Source: Dysgonomonas mossii DSM 22836 (GTDB lineage Bacteria; Bacteroidota; Bacteroidia; Bacteroidales; Dysgonomonadaceae). Taken from it: a DNA stretch of 64,000 bases. Location of the stretch: the NCBI RefSeq assembly GCF_000213575.1, contig NZ_GL892008.1, positions 5,584-69,583 on the forward strand, in the 5' to 3' direction. Positions 6,009 through 14,944 of this stretch are shown one piece after another. The first letter of the stretch is position 1, and each line of letters begins with the position of its first letter. The notes under the pieces are model-generated. The model saw only the letters and a program-made list of their open reading frames with translations, did no database searches and was not told the origin of the DNA. A program made the position numbers and the translations under genes.

Positions 6009-6632
6009 TTATTCTGCGCTTTTTTCTTCGTCCTCTTTCTTTTCCACTTTCACCTTTGGCTTATCTTCCTTCGGCTTGGCAGGTGCAGCCTTTGCAGGTG
6101 CTTTTTTAGGGGACATCATCATGATCATTCTCTTACCTTCGAGTGCCGGCAACTGGTCTACTTTTCCGTAGTCTTCGAGCTCGGTAGCAAAACGAAGCAA
6201 CAACACCTCTCCTTGTTCTTTAAACAAGATAGAACGTCCTTTGAAGAACACATAAGCCTTTAGCTTAGAGCCTTCTTCGAGGAATCCTTTGGCGTGTTTC
6301 AACTTGAAGTTAAAGTCATGGTCGTCGGTCTGTGGTCCGAAACGTATTTCTTTTACCACTACCTTCACCGATTTGGCTTTCGCCTCTTTTTGCTTTTTCT
6401 TTTGTTGATAGAGGAATTTTTGATAATCTGTAATCTTACAAACAGGAGGTTCTGCCGTTGGAGAAATTTCAACTAAGTCAAGCTCAAGTGCATCTGCCAA
6501 GCGTAAAGCTTCCTGTATAGAGTAAACCCCTTGTTCGACATTATCTCCAACCAAACGAACTTCTCTGGCTCGAATGTTATTATTGATCTTGTGTAACTCT
6601 TCTTTTTTTTGATTAAATCTATTGTTCCTCAT
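6009..6632 (-). CDS. infC: Translation initiation factor IF-3
   Basis: 207 residues. The N-terminal domain ([49 protein letters not shown]) and the C-terminal domain ([20 protein letters not shown]) are canonical. IF-3 binds the 30S subunit and enforces start-codon fidelity. Starts at an ordinary ATG, not the rare AUU used in enterobacteria. After the conserved MIMMMSP a Lys/Ala/Pro/Glu-rich tail of about 30 residues extends the C-terminus, common in Bacteroidetes. A -7 element TACCTTTG (minus, 6706-6699) about 70 bp upstream suggests a promoter independent of thrS. Confidence 0.98.
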   Translation of the reverse strand: MRNNRFNQKKEELHKINNNIRAREVRLVGDNVEQGVYSIQEALRLADALELDLVEISPTAEPPVCKITDYQKFLYQQKKKQKEAKAKSVKVVVKEIRFGPQTDDHDFNFKLKHAKGFLEEGSKLKAYVFFKGRSILFKEQGEVLLLRFATELEDYGKVDQLPALEGKRMIMMMSPKKAPAKAAPAKPKEDKPKVKVEKKEDEEKSAE

Positions 6633-6698
6633 TCAAAAAATGTTAGATTCTTTTCCTTTATCTTTTATTTATTTTTATTTTTAAAACAAAGCTGGGTG

Positions 6699-6706
6699 CA
6701 AAGGTA
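6699..6706 (-). promoter_or_regulatory. infC promoter -7 element
   Basis: Minus-strand TACCTTTG followed by CA, matching TAnnTTTG, about 67 bp upstream of infC. No clear TTG at the right distance, so only half of the promoter is supported. Confidence 0.5.
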
Positions 6707-6855
6707 ATAAAAAACTTATTGAATTTGTATAAATTTCCCTATCTTTTTAATTCAAAGGGGGATGCCGCCTGTTCTTATTTATACATCCAAAGTTGTCACA
6801 CCTTCATCACTTTAGTCTTAATGAATCAGATTTTGCTTTGTATAACGGCTTCTAT

Positions 6856-7425
6856 TTACCAATTATCATTAACACTAGCTCCATCCGATTGAATGAAATC
6901 AACAAACATCTGCACTTCACTGTTGAAATGGTCTTCAAGTTTTTGTTTTTCATTTTTCATCAAAAGCTTTCCCTTATTATCAAAAATAGCCCAGCCCTTC
7001 ATTTTACTGGCAGCAATATAAAAGTCATTGCCTCCCTCCTCGAAGGTTAAACTCAGAGCTGTGATATTATACCGAATACGCCCATCCCGAAATCTCATTT
7101 CTATCTGATAAGCGCCATTTACTTTGAGAGTAACCAACATTTTAGAAAAGCTGAATATCGTTGGGTAATAAAGACTATATCGCAAATAATCTCCATCTAA
7201 ATCGGTTTTTATTGCAAATTTGGGGTTCGACATTTTTTCATTTACATACCGCTTAGACATACTATACAAGTCTGATGCCGATTTTCCGTCAACAGGAATA
7301 ACCAAAAAGTCTTTTGATGTATCAGCAGCGTCTCTCAACCCTTCGGGGGTTAATTCAAATTGCTGCGAAAAACAGGATAATGAGATCACTCCCAAAATGA
7401 GTGTAATTAATAAAGTTTTTTTCAT
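6856..7425 (-). CDS. Secreted DUF4468-like protein
   Basis: 189 residues with a signal peptide (MKKTLLITLILGVISLSCFS, cleavage likely near residue 20; the C of LSC could also be a lipobox). The mature part has the order seen in Bacteroidetes DUF4468 proteins: DLYSMSKRYVNEKM, then a beta-rich core (YLRYSLYYPTIFSFSKMLVT) and FRDGRIRYNITALSLTFEEGG. Such proteins have a TBP-like fold and unknown function. It lies between infC and the thrS duplication, so it interrupts the thrS-infC neighbourhood common in this phylum. Family assignment is by pattern recall. Confidence 0.65.
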   Translation of the reverse strand: MKKTLLITLILGVISLSCFSQQFELTPEGLRDAADTSKDFLVIPVDGKSASDLYSMSKRYVNEKMSNPKFAIKTDLDGDYLRYSLYYPTIFSFSKMLVTLKVNGAYQIEMRFRDGRIRYNITALSLTFEEGGNDFYIAASKMKGWAIFDNKGKLLMKNEKQKLEDHFNSEVQMFVDFIQSDGASVNDNW

Positions 7426-7591
7426 TGTTTTGTCTTTATGTTTGCATTAAAGAACTAATATACGAAATAAAACCCTAAATACGGCATGAACAGCCAAACT
7501 TAGCAAAAAACAGGATCAAATTATACTCTATATATTATAGTATGTACAATGTAACCCATAGAGCATCATCGGCATACAAAGAAAACACAAA

Positions 7592-7623
7592 GTGTCCCAA
7601 AAGTTCTTATACTTTCGGGACAC
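7592..7623. terminator. Terminator copy downstream of thrS fragment
   Basis: GTGTCCC facing GGGACAC, with AAAGT/ACTTT continuing the stem. Homologous to the terminator at 8447-8479; the outer stem differs by a paired change (GTGTCCC/GGGACAC here, GAGTCCC/GGGACTC there). Confidence 0.75.
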
Positions 7624-7654
7624 CTTATATATTACTTAGTAAAAATGACGACGC

Positions 7655-7807
7655 TTAAGACTGCTGTTCCCAAGCATTCATCATTTGTTCCATTTCTTCA
7701 TTTAGCTGAGCGGCAAAGTTCACAAACTTCATCGAGCCTTTATCGCCGTCGCCTTGTTTGCGGATCGAAACTTCTTCACTTTCGGCTTCTTTCTCTCCCA
7801 CAATCAG
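7655..7807 (-). pseudogene. Displaced 3' end of thrS
   Basis: This fragment encodes [20 protein letters not shown] and the rest of the threonyl-tRNA synthetase C-terminus down to NAWEQQS and a stop. It aligns with the end of the complete thrS gene at an offset of exactly 855 bp. In the coding part only one residue differs (last residue Ser versus Ala) while about five codons differ silently. A frame continues upstream into unrelated sequence to an ATG (7843), but there is no start or domain that would make a working protein. I read it as the old gene end left behind, or duplicated, by the neighbouring cassette. Confidence 0.85.
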
Positions 7808-7932
7808 AAGATCGTTTATAAAAATGCAAAGAGCAAGTAGCAAAGATATAACTACACAAAATCGTACTCTTGCCTTATGGTATCTAATCGGAAATTGTTA
7901 ACTTTATCAAAAGAATGAATAAAATACACCGA

Positions 7933-8394
7933 ATGAAAAACATTTTACCTTTCGAAAACATTGTATACGAGACTCATCTGTCCGAAAATGATATAAAAAA
8001 TAGAATAAACGACATTATTAGAATACAGAATACGTACAAAGGATACTCCACAAGTAATGCATTTGAGATAAAACGCAATATAAATTATCAGAATTCTTTT
8101 TCACCTAAAATCAAAGGCGAATTTCACAACGAATGGGGCAAGACCATAATCAGAGTAAAAATGAAACTTCCTAGTTATGTTATTATTTTTTTGGGCTTCT
8201 GGTTCTCATTCATTATTCTCATCGGTATCGTGTTTACTTTTTTAATAACGGAGAATGAGTTCGGCATATTTTCTTTAATTCCTTACGTAATGTTGATTAT
8301 GGGATATGCGTTAACGATAGGAGCATTTAAGTTTGAAAGCATCAGAAGCAAAAAAGACTTACAGCAAATATTCGAGGCAACGATAATTAAGTGA
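7933..8394 (+). CDS. Two-span membrane protein of the thrS cassette
   Basis: 153 residues from ATG 7933 (MKNILPFENIVYETHLSEND); an in-frame ATG at 7915 would add six residues. A soluble N-terminal part of about 85 residues (TSNAFEIKRNINYQNSFSPK, KIKGEFHNEWGKTIIRVKMK) is followed by two membrane spans at about 90-112 and 118-138 and a short cytosolic tail. I recall small Bacteroidetes membrane proteins of this layout, without known function. It is the only gene between the two thrS ends, is transcribed against thrS, and has lower G+C than the neighbouring thrS. A cargo role is inferred from location. Confidence 0.7.
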   Translation: MKNILPFENIVYETHLSENDIKNRINDIIRIQNTYKGYSTSNAFEIKRNINYQNSFSPKIKGEFHNEWGKTIIRVKMKLPSYVIIFLGFWFSFIILIGIVFTFLITENEFGIFSLIPYVMLIMGYALTIGAFKFESIRSKKDLQQIFEATIIK

Positions 8395-8446
8395 ATGCTC
8401 TCAGAATCGGAACAACAAGAAAGCTGAAATCTTGTACAAATACAAA

Positions 8447-8479
8447 GAGTCCCAAAAGTTCTTATAACTTTTGGGACTC
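8447..8479. terminator. thrS terminator
   Basis: Perfect 14-bp stem: GAGTCCCAAAAGTT, loop CTTAT, AACTTTTGGGACTC. Lies 31 bp after the thrS stop and also faces the end of the convergent cassette gene, so it can serve both. Confidence 0.85.
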
Positions 8480-8509
8480 TTTTATATTACGTAGTAAAAA
8501 TGACGGCAC

Positions 8510-10462
8510 TTAAGCCTGCTGTTCCCAAGCATTCATCATTTGTTCCATTTCTTCATTTAGCTGTGCGGCAAAGTTCACAAACTTCATAGAGCCTTTATCA
8601 CCATCGCCTTGTTTGCGGATCGAAACCTCTTCACTTTCGGCTTCTTTCTCTCCCACAATCAGCAAGTAAGGGATACGCTTCAATTCGTTGTCACGGATTT
8701 TGCGACCTATCTTTTCGTTGCGGTCATCTACCTGCGAACTGATGCCCTGTTGCTTGAAGTAGTGAGACACACGGTGAGCATAGTCGTTAAACTTCTCGCT
8801 GATAGGCAATATCACCACCTGATCGGGAGCAAGCCACAATGGGAATTTTCCTGCTGTATGCTCTATAAGCACGGCAATGAAACGCTCCATCGACCCAAAC
8901 GGCGCACGGTGAATCATCACCGGACGGTGTTTTTGGTTGTCGGCTCCTGTGTATTCGAGTTCGAAACGTTCCGGAAGATTGTAGTCTACCTGTATTGTTC
9001 CCAACTGCCAACGGCGACCCAATGCGTCCTTCACCATAAAGTCGAGTTTAGGACCATAGAAAGCCGCTTCGCCAAGCTCTACACGTGCCGGCAAGCCTTT
9101 TTCTTCGCAGGCTTCTATAATGGCACGCTCTGCTTTTTCCCAGTTTGCATCGCTACCGATATATTTCTCACGATTGTTAGGATCTCTGAGCGAGATTTGT
9201 GCTTCGAAATTTTCGAAATTAAGAGCCTTGAAGATAATGAATACAATATCCATTACTTTGAGGAACTCTTCTTTGAGCTGCTCAGGTGTACAGAAAATAT
9301 GCGCATCGTCCTGAGTAAACCCACGCACCCTTGTCAGTCCGTGAAGCTCGCCACTTTGCTCGTAACGGTATACAGTACCAAACTCGGCCATACGCAAAGG
9401 CAGGTCACGGTATGAGCGTGGAACGATTTTATATATTTCGCAGTGATGCGGGCAGTTCATCGGTTTCAGCAAGAACTCCTCTCCTTCTTCGGGTGTATGT
9501 ATCGGCTGGAAAGAATCCTGTCCGTATTTTGCATAGTGACCCGAAGTTACGTAAAGCAATTTGCTACCGATATGCGGTGTCATCACCTGTTGGTATTCGA
9601 ATTTCTTCTGAATTTTCTTCAAAAAGTCTTCGAGTTTGAGGCGCAACTGTGTACCACGAGGCAACCACAACGGAAGCCCTTTACCTACATTTTCGGAGAA
9701 GGCAAACAGTTCGAGCTCTTTCCCAATCTTGCGGTGGTCACGCTTCTTGGCTTCTTCGAGCATCACAAGGTACTCGTCGAGCATTTTCTTTTTAGGGAAG
9801 GTGATACCGTAAAGACGTGTAAGCTGCTTGCGCTTTTCGTCGCCACGCCAGTATGCACCTGCCGCGCTAAGTATCTTCACCGCCTTGATATACGATGTAT
9901 TAGGCAAGTGAGGCCCACGACAAAGGTCGGTAAACACCCCTTGTGTATATGTTGTAATGGTTCCGTCTTCGAGGTCGTTGATAAGCTCTACCTTATACCC
10001 CTCGTTGCGGTCGCCAAACATTTTTAGCGCATCGGTTTTTGTGATGCTCTGACGTTTGATCTCTTCCTTATTGGCTATCAGCTCCATCATTTTAGCTTCG
10101 ATCTTATGAAAATCGGCATCTTTGACAGGAGTATCACCAAAGTCTATATCATAATAGAATCCATTCTCGATGGCAGGACCTATCCCAAATTTTGCATGTG
10201 GGTATAGTATCTGCACCGCTTCGGCCATAAGGTGTGCCGACGAATGCCAATATGCATGCTTTCCGTCTTCATCTTCCCATTTCAGCAATTCGATCGTCGC
10301 ATCCGTATCGATTGGTCTTGTTAAGTCCCAAACCTCCCCGTTTACCTTTGCGGCAAGCACGTCTTGCGCCAAACGGGAACTGATACTCTCAGCAACCTGC
10401 ATAGATGTTGTTCCTTTTTCGAATTCTCTTACGGAACCATCCGGAAATGTAATTTTAATCAT
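8510..10462 (-). CDS. thrS: Threonyl-tRNA synthetase
   Basis: 650 residues, standard length. N-terminal TGS domain ([20 protein letters not shown]), then the editing/SAD domain with [14 protein letters not shown] and [11 protein letters not shown], and the class II core with [15 protein letters not shown] (zinc ligand Cys), [20 protein letters not shown] and the motif 3 region [13 protein letters not shown]. The C-terminal anticodon domain ends NAWEQQA. It charges tRNA-Thr in the cytoplasm. The last 51 codons and terminator belong to copy B of the direct repeat, so the working 3' end may be acquired. A promoter element and a leader hairpin lie just upstream. Confidence 0.98.
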   Translation of the reverse strand: MIKITFPDGSVREFEKGTTSMQVAESISSRLAQDVLAAKVNGEVWDLTRPIDTDATIELLKWEDEDGKHAYWHSSAHLMAEAVQILYPHAKFGIGPAIENGFYYDIDFGDTPVKDADFHKIEAKMMELIANKEEIKRQSITKTDALKMFGDRNEGYKVELINDLEDGTITTYTQGVFTDLCRGPHLPNTSYIKAVKILSAAGAYWRGDEKRKQLTRLYGITFPKKKMLDEYLVMLEEAKKRDHRKIGKELELFAFSENVGKGLPLWLPRGTQLRLKLEDFLKKIQKKFEYQQVMTPHIGSKLLYVTSGHYAKYGQDSFQPIHTPEEGEEFLLKPMNCPHHCEIYKIVPRSYRDLPLRMAEFGTVYRYEQSGELHGLTRVRGFTQDDAHIFCTPEQLKEEFLKVMDIVFIIFKALNFENFEAQISLRDPNNREKYIGSDANWEKAERAIIEACEEKGLPARVELGEAAFYGPKLDFMVKDALGRRWQLGTIQVDYNLPERFELEYTGADNQKHRPVMIHRAPFGSMERFIAVLIEHTAGKFPLWLAPDQVVILPISEKFNDYAHRVSHYFKQQGISSQVDDRNEKIGRKIRDNELKRIPYLLIVGEKEAESEEVSIRKQGDGDKGSMKFVNFAAQLNEEMEQMMNAWEQQA

Positions 10463-10488
10463 ATTCGTCTTTCTCTTTTTTTAGTTAT

Positions 10489-10531
10489 GCAGCTCCTACA
10501 AATAAGCTGCTTTACAGAACTTGCAAAAATA
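10489..10531 (-). promoter_or_regulatory. thrS promoter element and leader hairpin
   Basis: Minus-strand -7 element TATTTTTG at 10531-10524. Between it and the start codon GCAGCT (10489-10494) faces AGCTGC (10505-10510) around a 10-nt loop, so the leader can form a 6-bp stem close to the ATG. Control of ThrS translation by a leader structure is known in other bacteria; here it is only suggested. Confidence 0.45.
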
Positions 10532-11139
10532 AACATTTTTTACAGATTAATATAATTAGCCCTCACAGATTTTATTCAATTCCGCTATTTATGCCCCGCA
10601 TCCGTATTTCCGAAGCCTATTTTATTGAAGGTTTCTTCATAAGCTCTTCTTATTTATTAAGTTATATGATCATTAATGAATTGTTTTTTATATAATATTA
10701 TTATCTTTGCAAGATATTTGTGACAAACATTTATTAAGCGAGGCAATACAAGTCGGTGATCCGGAAGACTTATTTATGAATTCTGACTAGAAAAGTATGT
10801 TTATTAAGCATATATTTCTTTCTGATGATGCACAAAATATGTTCATTTCATCGGTAGTATAAGGGCAGTTTACATATAGTTTTTCTTTATTTTAAATCCA
10901 TTCCCTCTCTTTTATTTGTCATAAAAAAATTAGGCATTAAACTTTACAAGAGTATATGACAAAAAATACTATACTTTTTTTTAAATCAAAATTCTTTCCC
11001 TTCTGTGGCGGCTACTAAAAAGTGTCATAAACAAAGGAGATGGGCTATTTTATCTAAAAAAATTATACAAAAAAGACAAAAACTCACGAGACAAGCAAAG
11101 CTATTTGATAATTTATAAAACTTAAAATTAAAGAACTAC
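10532..11139 (+). promoter_or_regulatory. Long AT-rich upstream region of the secreted-protein gene
   Basis: About 600 bp without a gene. A plus-strand promoter TTG (10681-10683), 18 bp, TATCTTTG (10702-10709) would start a transcript near 10716, leaving about 420 nt of untranslated leader before the ATG at 11140. Only trivial reading frames occur in it. I see no known regulatory RNA. Confidence 0.4.
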
Positions 11140-13146
11140 ATGAAACAGACAAACATGAGACAACTACCAAAACCAATGTTCTTGACGACATTATTATTGT
11201 TAGTGTCTTTTCTCTGCACAAGCCTGACTATGAATGCACAAGTAACAATTGGCTCGGGTGAACCTTCTGTAGACGGAGCATTATTACAGCTGAAAGACAA
11301 GGAAAATATCGTTGATGGCACAGCCAATGCTTTCAAAGGGTTAGCCTTACCCCGCGTAAACCTTTCGCTAAAGAATCAGCTCTTCCCCATGTTTTTGAAA
11401 GATTCGAGCAATCCGGCTTCCGGCCCTAGCGATGATTATGTAGCAAACAAGGCAAGTATAGACCAGATGCACACCGGACTGATTGTATATAATCTGGTAG
11501 AAGACGACGATAAAGAACTGTGCCTGGGACTAAACCAATGGGATGGCGCAAAATGGAATTGCTTCGAATCTAAGCTCGGTAATGCCGTTGTAGAAATAGG
11601 CAATTGTGACTCGTTGACTTTCGAAGGTATATACCAAAACGAAGTATCGCTGAATGCAAGCAACTACATGACTATACCATTGCACGTAACCAAGGCAGGG
11701 GCATATAATATAACTGCAATGCCCGACCCTTCTAACGGCTATTACTTCACCACTTCGGGCGTTTTTCTGGCTACAGGTTATTATTTTCTTTCTATCCCGG
11801 GAGCAGGAACACCAACCAACCATACGGTAGGAACGCCGGGAGACCTGATAAAAATAACAGTAAACGGGAAACAACTGACCACTTGTGACCCTTTGCGGAT
11901 CAATGTGAAAGACTCTTCTAAAAAACCGCTTTACACGATGGATTGTAGTTCTGTAAAAGTAAAAGGAGTATACAAAGTAGACCAAGCGTTGGATCCGAAT
12001 ACAAATTACATCGAATTGAAACTGAATGTTGACGCTGCCGCAATAGGAGCAACATATCTGATAGAGACAAACACTGTTGACGGTATATCGTTCAAAGACC
12101 AAGGACTTCTGACTTCAACATCGATGACCATACAGCTCAAAGGTACAGGAATACCTACCAGTGTAAACAACAAGTATATGACTCTGACTTCAAATAGCCA
12201 AAAATCTGTAACTACCTGTAACGCAACTGTAGTTGTGGTGATACCCAAAAAGAAGATGTTGGTGTTAGGAAATGTAGATCTTTATGGATGGGTTCCGGGA
12301 ACTCCGGGTAGAGGATCGTACGAGGTATTGACTTCGCCAAACAATTTTGGACAAAACGAAAATAGTATCGTAAAGACTGAAGGCTTTGATATTATTTATC
12401 CGGCTATTAATGGTATACCAAATTTAACACAAACATCTTATATCATGGATCAGCTGACGAATAAAAAAGTGGATATCTGCTACATCGGTCAAGACATATA
12501 TGCCGGTGGTGCGTCAGGAGATCAGATTTTGTTCCGCCAAGCCCTGATAGACTATGTAAACCAAAAAGGCGTATTGGTTTTGTTCTGGGAGGCCAACCCG
12601 TCAAGCAACGGAGGTGCACAGACATTATTCCGCCAGCTCTTTTCAAATCCTAACATTACACAAAGCGCAGTATCAACTGGAGCAGGAGCTATTTATAAAA
12701 CAACAGCGATAAACGATGATGTATTAAATGGCCCTTTTGGTGACGTAAGAAATAAATATTGGGGTGAAGATGCTTCGTGGGCTATGTCGATAGCCAATCT
12801 TCCATCAGGAGAAATAGATGTGTACTCGTGGGGCGACGATCAGACAACAACTTCTGACGGTGCATATCTTGCGAATGTAACAGGATTTAAGCACAAATCG
12901 CTAAACTTGGTTTACTTTGGCGATGGAGGGTTCTGTTCGTCTGTCTATTCGGCTACATCAGGAAATACTCAAACAGGAAATACCCTCTGCCCTTTCAACT
13001 GGGATCCAACGAATATGTTCCCTACACCTAAACCAAATTATGGTAAAACAACACCGTTTTTTAGTGTGTATAACTCCACTATATGGGCTAATACACTTGC
13101 TTGGGCACTTAAGCAAGCACAATTTAATGGGATAAACACACCGTAA
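11140..13146 (+). CDS. Large secreted multidomain protein, unknown function
   Basis: 668 residues with an N-terminal signal peptide (residues 1-33, ending LTMNA before QVTIGSGEPSVDGALLQLKD). The first 130 residues with LPRVNLSL and TGLIVYN recall the opening module of Bacteroidales surface proteins. Residues about 150-355 hold two similar beta-rich repeats, each with an N/D-CDSL or DCSSVK start, NYMTIPLHV/NYIELKLNV and a TCDPLRINV or TCNATVVVV end. Residues 360-660 look like an alpha/beta domain (KMLVLGNVDLYG, VDICYIGQDIY, FRQALIDYVNQKGVLVLFWE), possibly Rossmann or glutamine-amidotransferase-like, with no catalytic triad that I can name. Ends at a clear terminator. Likely exported; role unknown. 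Confidence 0.65.
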   Translation: MKQTNMRQLPKPMFLTTLLLLVSFLCTSLTMNAQVTIGSGEPSVDGALLQLKDKENIVDGTANAFKGLALPRVNLSLKNQLFPMFLKDSSNPASGPSDDYVANKASIDQMHTGLIVYNLVEDDDKELCLGLNQWDGAKWNCFESKLGNAVVEIGNCDSLTFEGIYQNEVSLNASNYMTIPLHVTKAGAYNITAMPDPSNGYYFTTSGVFLATGYYFLSIPGAGTPTNHTVGTPGDLIKITVNGKQLTTCDPLRINVKDSSKKPLYTMDCSSVKVKGVYKVDQALDPNTNYIELKLNVDAAAIGATYLIETNTVDGISFKDQGLLTSTSMTIQLKGTGIPTSVNNKYMTLTSNSQKSVTTCNATVVVVIPKKKMLVLGNVDLYGWVPGTPGRGSYEVLTSPNNFGQNENSIVKTEGFDIIYPAINGIPNLTQTSYIMDQLTNKKVDICYIGQDIYAGGASGDQILFRQALIDYVNQKGVLVLFWEANPSSNGGAQTLFRQLFSNPNITQSAVSTGAGAIYKTTAINDDVLNGPFGDVRNKYWGEDASWAMSIANLPSGEIDVYSWGDDQTTTSDGAYLANVTGFKHKSLNLVYFGDGGFCSSVYSATSGNTQTGNTLCPFNWDPTNMFPTPKPNYGKTTPFFSVYNSTIWANTLAWALKQAQFNGINTP

Positions 13147-13198
13147 ATTTGTATTATTGAAGAAGTGGGGGACAAACACTTCTACTGCATATCAGAAA

Positions 13199-13233
13199 GA
13201 AGCCTGTTGAGATACAGGCTTCTTTTGTTTTTT
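13199..13233 (+). terminator. Rho-independent terminator
   Basis: GAAGCCTGT facing ACAGGCTTC with a 6-nt loop, followed by TTTTGTTTTTT, 52 bp after the secreted-protein gene. Confidence 0.9.
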
Positions 13234-13329
13234 AGGGGATAGATTATAGAAAAGAACGAGCTAAACACCCTTCAGTTTTAATATTTTTTATATATTTATA
13301 TTAAAATCATAAAAGACAAATATAAAACT

Positions 13330-14349
13330 ATGAAAAAAATCTTTTTACTTCTCTCTGTTATCTCGTATTTCAACTTGAGCATTTCGGCTCAAGATCAAAC
13401 AATTAATGGGAATTTATTCCTCTCCTCCAATAGTAATGGAGGATTACGTATAGGTAAAAAAGGAGATATGGGAAACCTCAATGTTCCACTTGGCGCAGTT
13501 GCATCTGAGTTGAATATTGACTTTAGTGGTTATCGTGATATTGATCCCGACTTCATTGCTGCCCGTATTTCATGCCTAAGATTTAATACTTGGTTAAATA
13601 ATAATCCTCTTATGCAGAATTCCGGATTAGCTTTTTATACAAACCCTAATTCAGGAGTTGGCATCTCTGAACGAATGCGTATAACACCTGAAGGTAACAT
13701 TGGAATTGGTACGACAAATCCTTCAGCTAAACTGGATGTAGATGGAACAATAGAAGGGAAAGGTCTGTTTTTAAATTATTCGTCTAACGAAGGTTGGATG
13801 AGAAGTTATTTACAATATCAAGGAAACTCATTAATAATCGGGAATCCAGTAGGATATCCGCATAATTGCAATATAGACATTCTTCCAGGAGGAGTAAGTG
13901 CCCAAACCCTAACTTCATGGTTAAATATGTATATCGCAACAGGAGTACAGCAGTATACAAAAAAAATACAAATACATACAGCTGGCGACTCTTTTTTTAA
14001 TGGAGGAAACGTAGGTATTGGGACATCAACTCCTCAAGCAAAATTAGACGTTAAAGGAAAGATTTTTGCAGAAGAAGTTGAAATCAAAGTCAGCTCGGGA
14101 GCAGACTTTGTATTCGAGCCAAGCTACAATTTAAAACCCTTAGCAGAAGTTGAAGCTTTTGTAAAAGAAAGGAAACACCTACCAGAAATTCCATCCGAGA
14201 AAGAGATGATAGAAAAGGGGGTGAATGTAAATGAAATGCAAATAAAACTTCTGCAAAAGATCGAAGAGCTGACTTTGTATGTGATCGACCAAGATAAACA
14301 AATAAAGGAGTTGAAAAAGCAATTGGAAGAACAAGGTGACAAAAAATAA
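13330..14349 (+). CDS. Secreted tail-fibre-like protein with C-terminal coiled coil
   Basis: 339 residues with a signal peptide (MKKIFLLLSVISYFNLSISA). The body holds repeats of the form GNIGIGTTNPSAKLDVDGTI and GNVGIGTSTPQAKLDVKGKI, typical of trimeric fibre shafts and of secreted Bacteroidetes adhesin-like proteins. The C-terminal stretch with DFVFEPSYNLKPLAEVEAFV and KERKHLPEIPSEKEMIEKGV is a common conserved end module in this phylum, followed by a coiled coil (LLQKIEELTLYVIDQDKQIK). It resembles the endosialidase-chaperone region of phage tail spikes but no phage genes surround it. A surface fibre or adhesin is likely. Confidence 0.75.
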   Translation: MKKIFLLLSVISYFNLSISAQDQTINGNLFLSSNSNGGLRIGKKGDMGNLNVPLGAVASELNIDFSGYRDIDPDFIAARISCLRFNTWLNNNPLMQNSGLAFYTNPNSGVGISERMRITPEGNIGIGTTNPSAKLDVDGTIEGKGLFLNYSSNEGWMRSYLQYQGNSLIIGNPVGYPHNCNIDILPGGVSAQTLTSWLNMYIATGVQQYTKKIQIHTAGDSFFNGGNVGIGTSTPQAKLDVKGKIFAEEVEIKVSSGADFVFEPSYNLKPLAEVEAFVKERKHLPEIPSEKEMIEKGVNVNEMQIKLLQKIEELTLYVIDQDKQIKELKKQLEEQGDKK

Positions 14350-14380
14350 CACCTTAGAATCTTCCTTATAGTGCATTTAT

Positions 14381-14914
14381 ATGGAACACTACAAACTAGA
14401 ATATCTCAACGACACCATACGCTTACGAATAACGACTCCTCCAAAGCCGGGTTGTGCAACTACAGCTTTGGCGGCTATTGCTTCCGTAATAATTTTATTA
14501 CCAATTGTGGCGGGACTGTTAATATTGGATGAAATAACCTTTGGATTTACACTCACAGTTCTACTTTCGTGGCTGATAGCTGCATATTTCGTCAGGATGT
14601 TTTTATGGAATAAGTATGGCGAAGAAGTCTTTATTATACAAGGGAAAACAATGGAGTCGTACAACGACTACAAACTCTTTAAAGACAACCACAAAACAAT
14701 CAGCTTCAACAAGATGCATGTGCTATATTTTGTAGATGAGGAATGGTTCTATGCCAGTGAATGGAAAAGAATAAATAACATGGATGAAAACCAACTAAGT
14801 GAGCTCGGTTTTCTCATCAGTAAAGAAGTCATAACCTCTCACCGACAAATCCCCGTAGCAGATATAATAAAAATTAGCTCCGAACTCGGAGCTAATAAAT
14901 CTTTTATTATTTAA
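14381..14914 (+). CDS. Two-span membrane protein, unknown
   Basis: 177 residues. A short cytosolic start (MEHYKLEYLNDTIRLRITTP) is followed by two hydrophobic segments at about residues 26-47 and 52-74. The rest is soluble (EEVFIIQGKTMESYNDYKLF) with a PH-like or bacterial YcxB-like pattern of short strands, ending SSELGANKSFII. The layout (short beta region, two spans, soluble part) fits small Bacteroidetes proteins of unknown function. It follows the fibre gene by 31 bp and may be cotranscribed; it converges on the TPR gene. Confidence 0.55.
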   Translation: MEHYKLEYLNDTIRLRITTPPKPGCATTALAAIASVIILLPIVAGLLILDEITFGFTLTVLLSWLIAAYFVRMFLWNKYGEEVFIIQGKTMESYNDYKLFKDNHKTISFNKMHVLYFVDEEWFYASEWKRINNMDENQLSELGFLISKEVITSHRQIPVADIIKISSELGANKSFII

Positions 14915-14944
14915 TTTCTATTCAGTCGCTTAATAAAGAGAAGA

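Larger units (their letters stand above)
7592..8662. repeat. Direct repeat of the thrS 3' end flanking a one-gene cassette
   Basis: Copy A spans about 7592-7807 and copy B about 8447-8662, each about 215 bp, covering the terminator hairpin and the last 51 codons of thrS. Homology stops sharply at CAATCAG on the right (7807 and 8662) and at ACAAAG on the left. Between them lie 639 bp of unique sequence with one gene on the opposite strand. Confidence 0.85.

Noticed and set aside
7655-7843. Small gene with ThrS-like C-terminus
   Set aside because: Only the last 51 codons are homologous; the start lies in unrelated sequence, so it is a displaced gene end, not a functional gene.
8609-10027. Long plus-strand frames opposite thrS
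   Set aside because: Antisense shadows of a highly conserved enzyme gene; no protein-like features.
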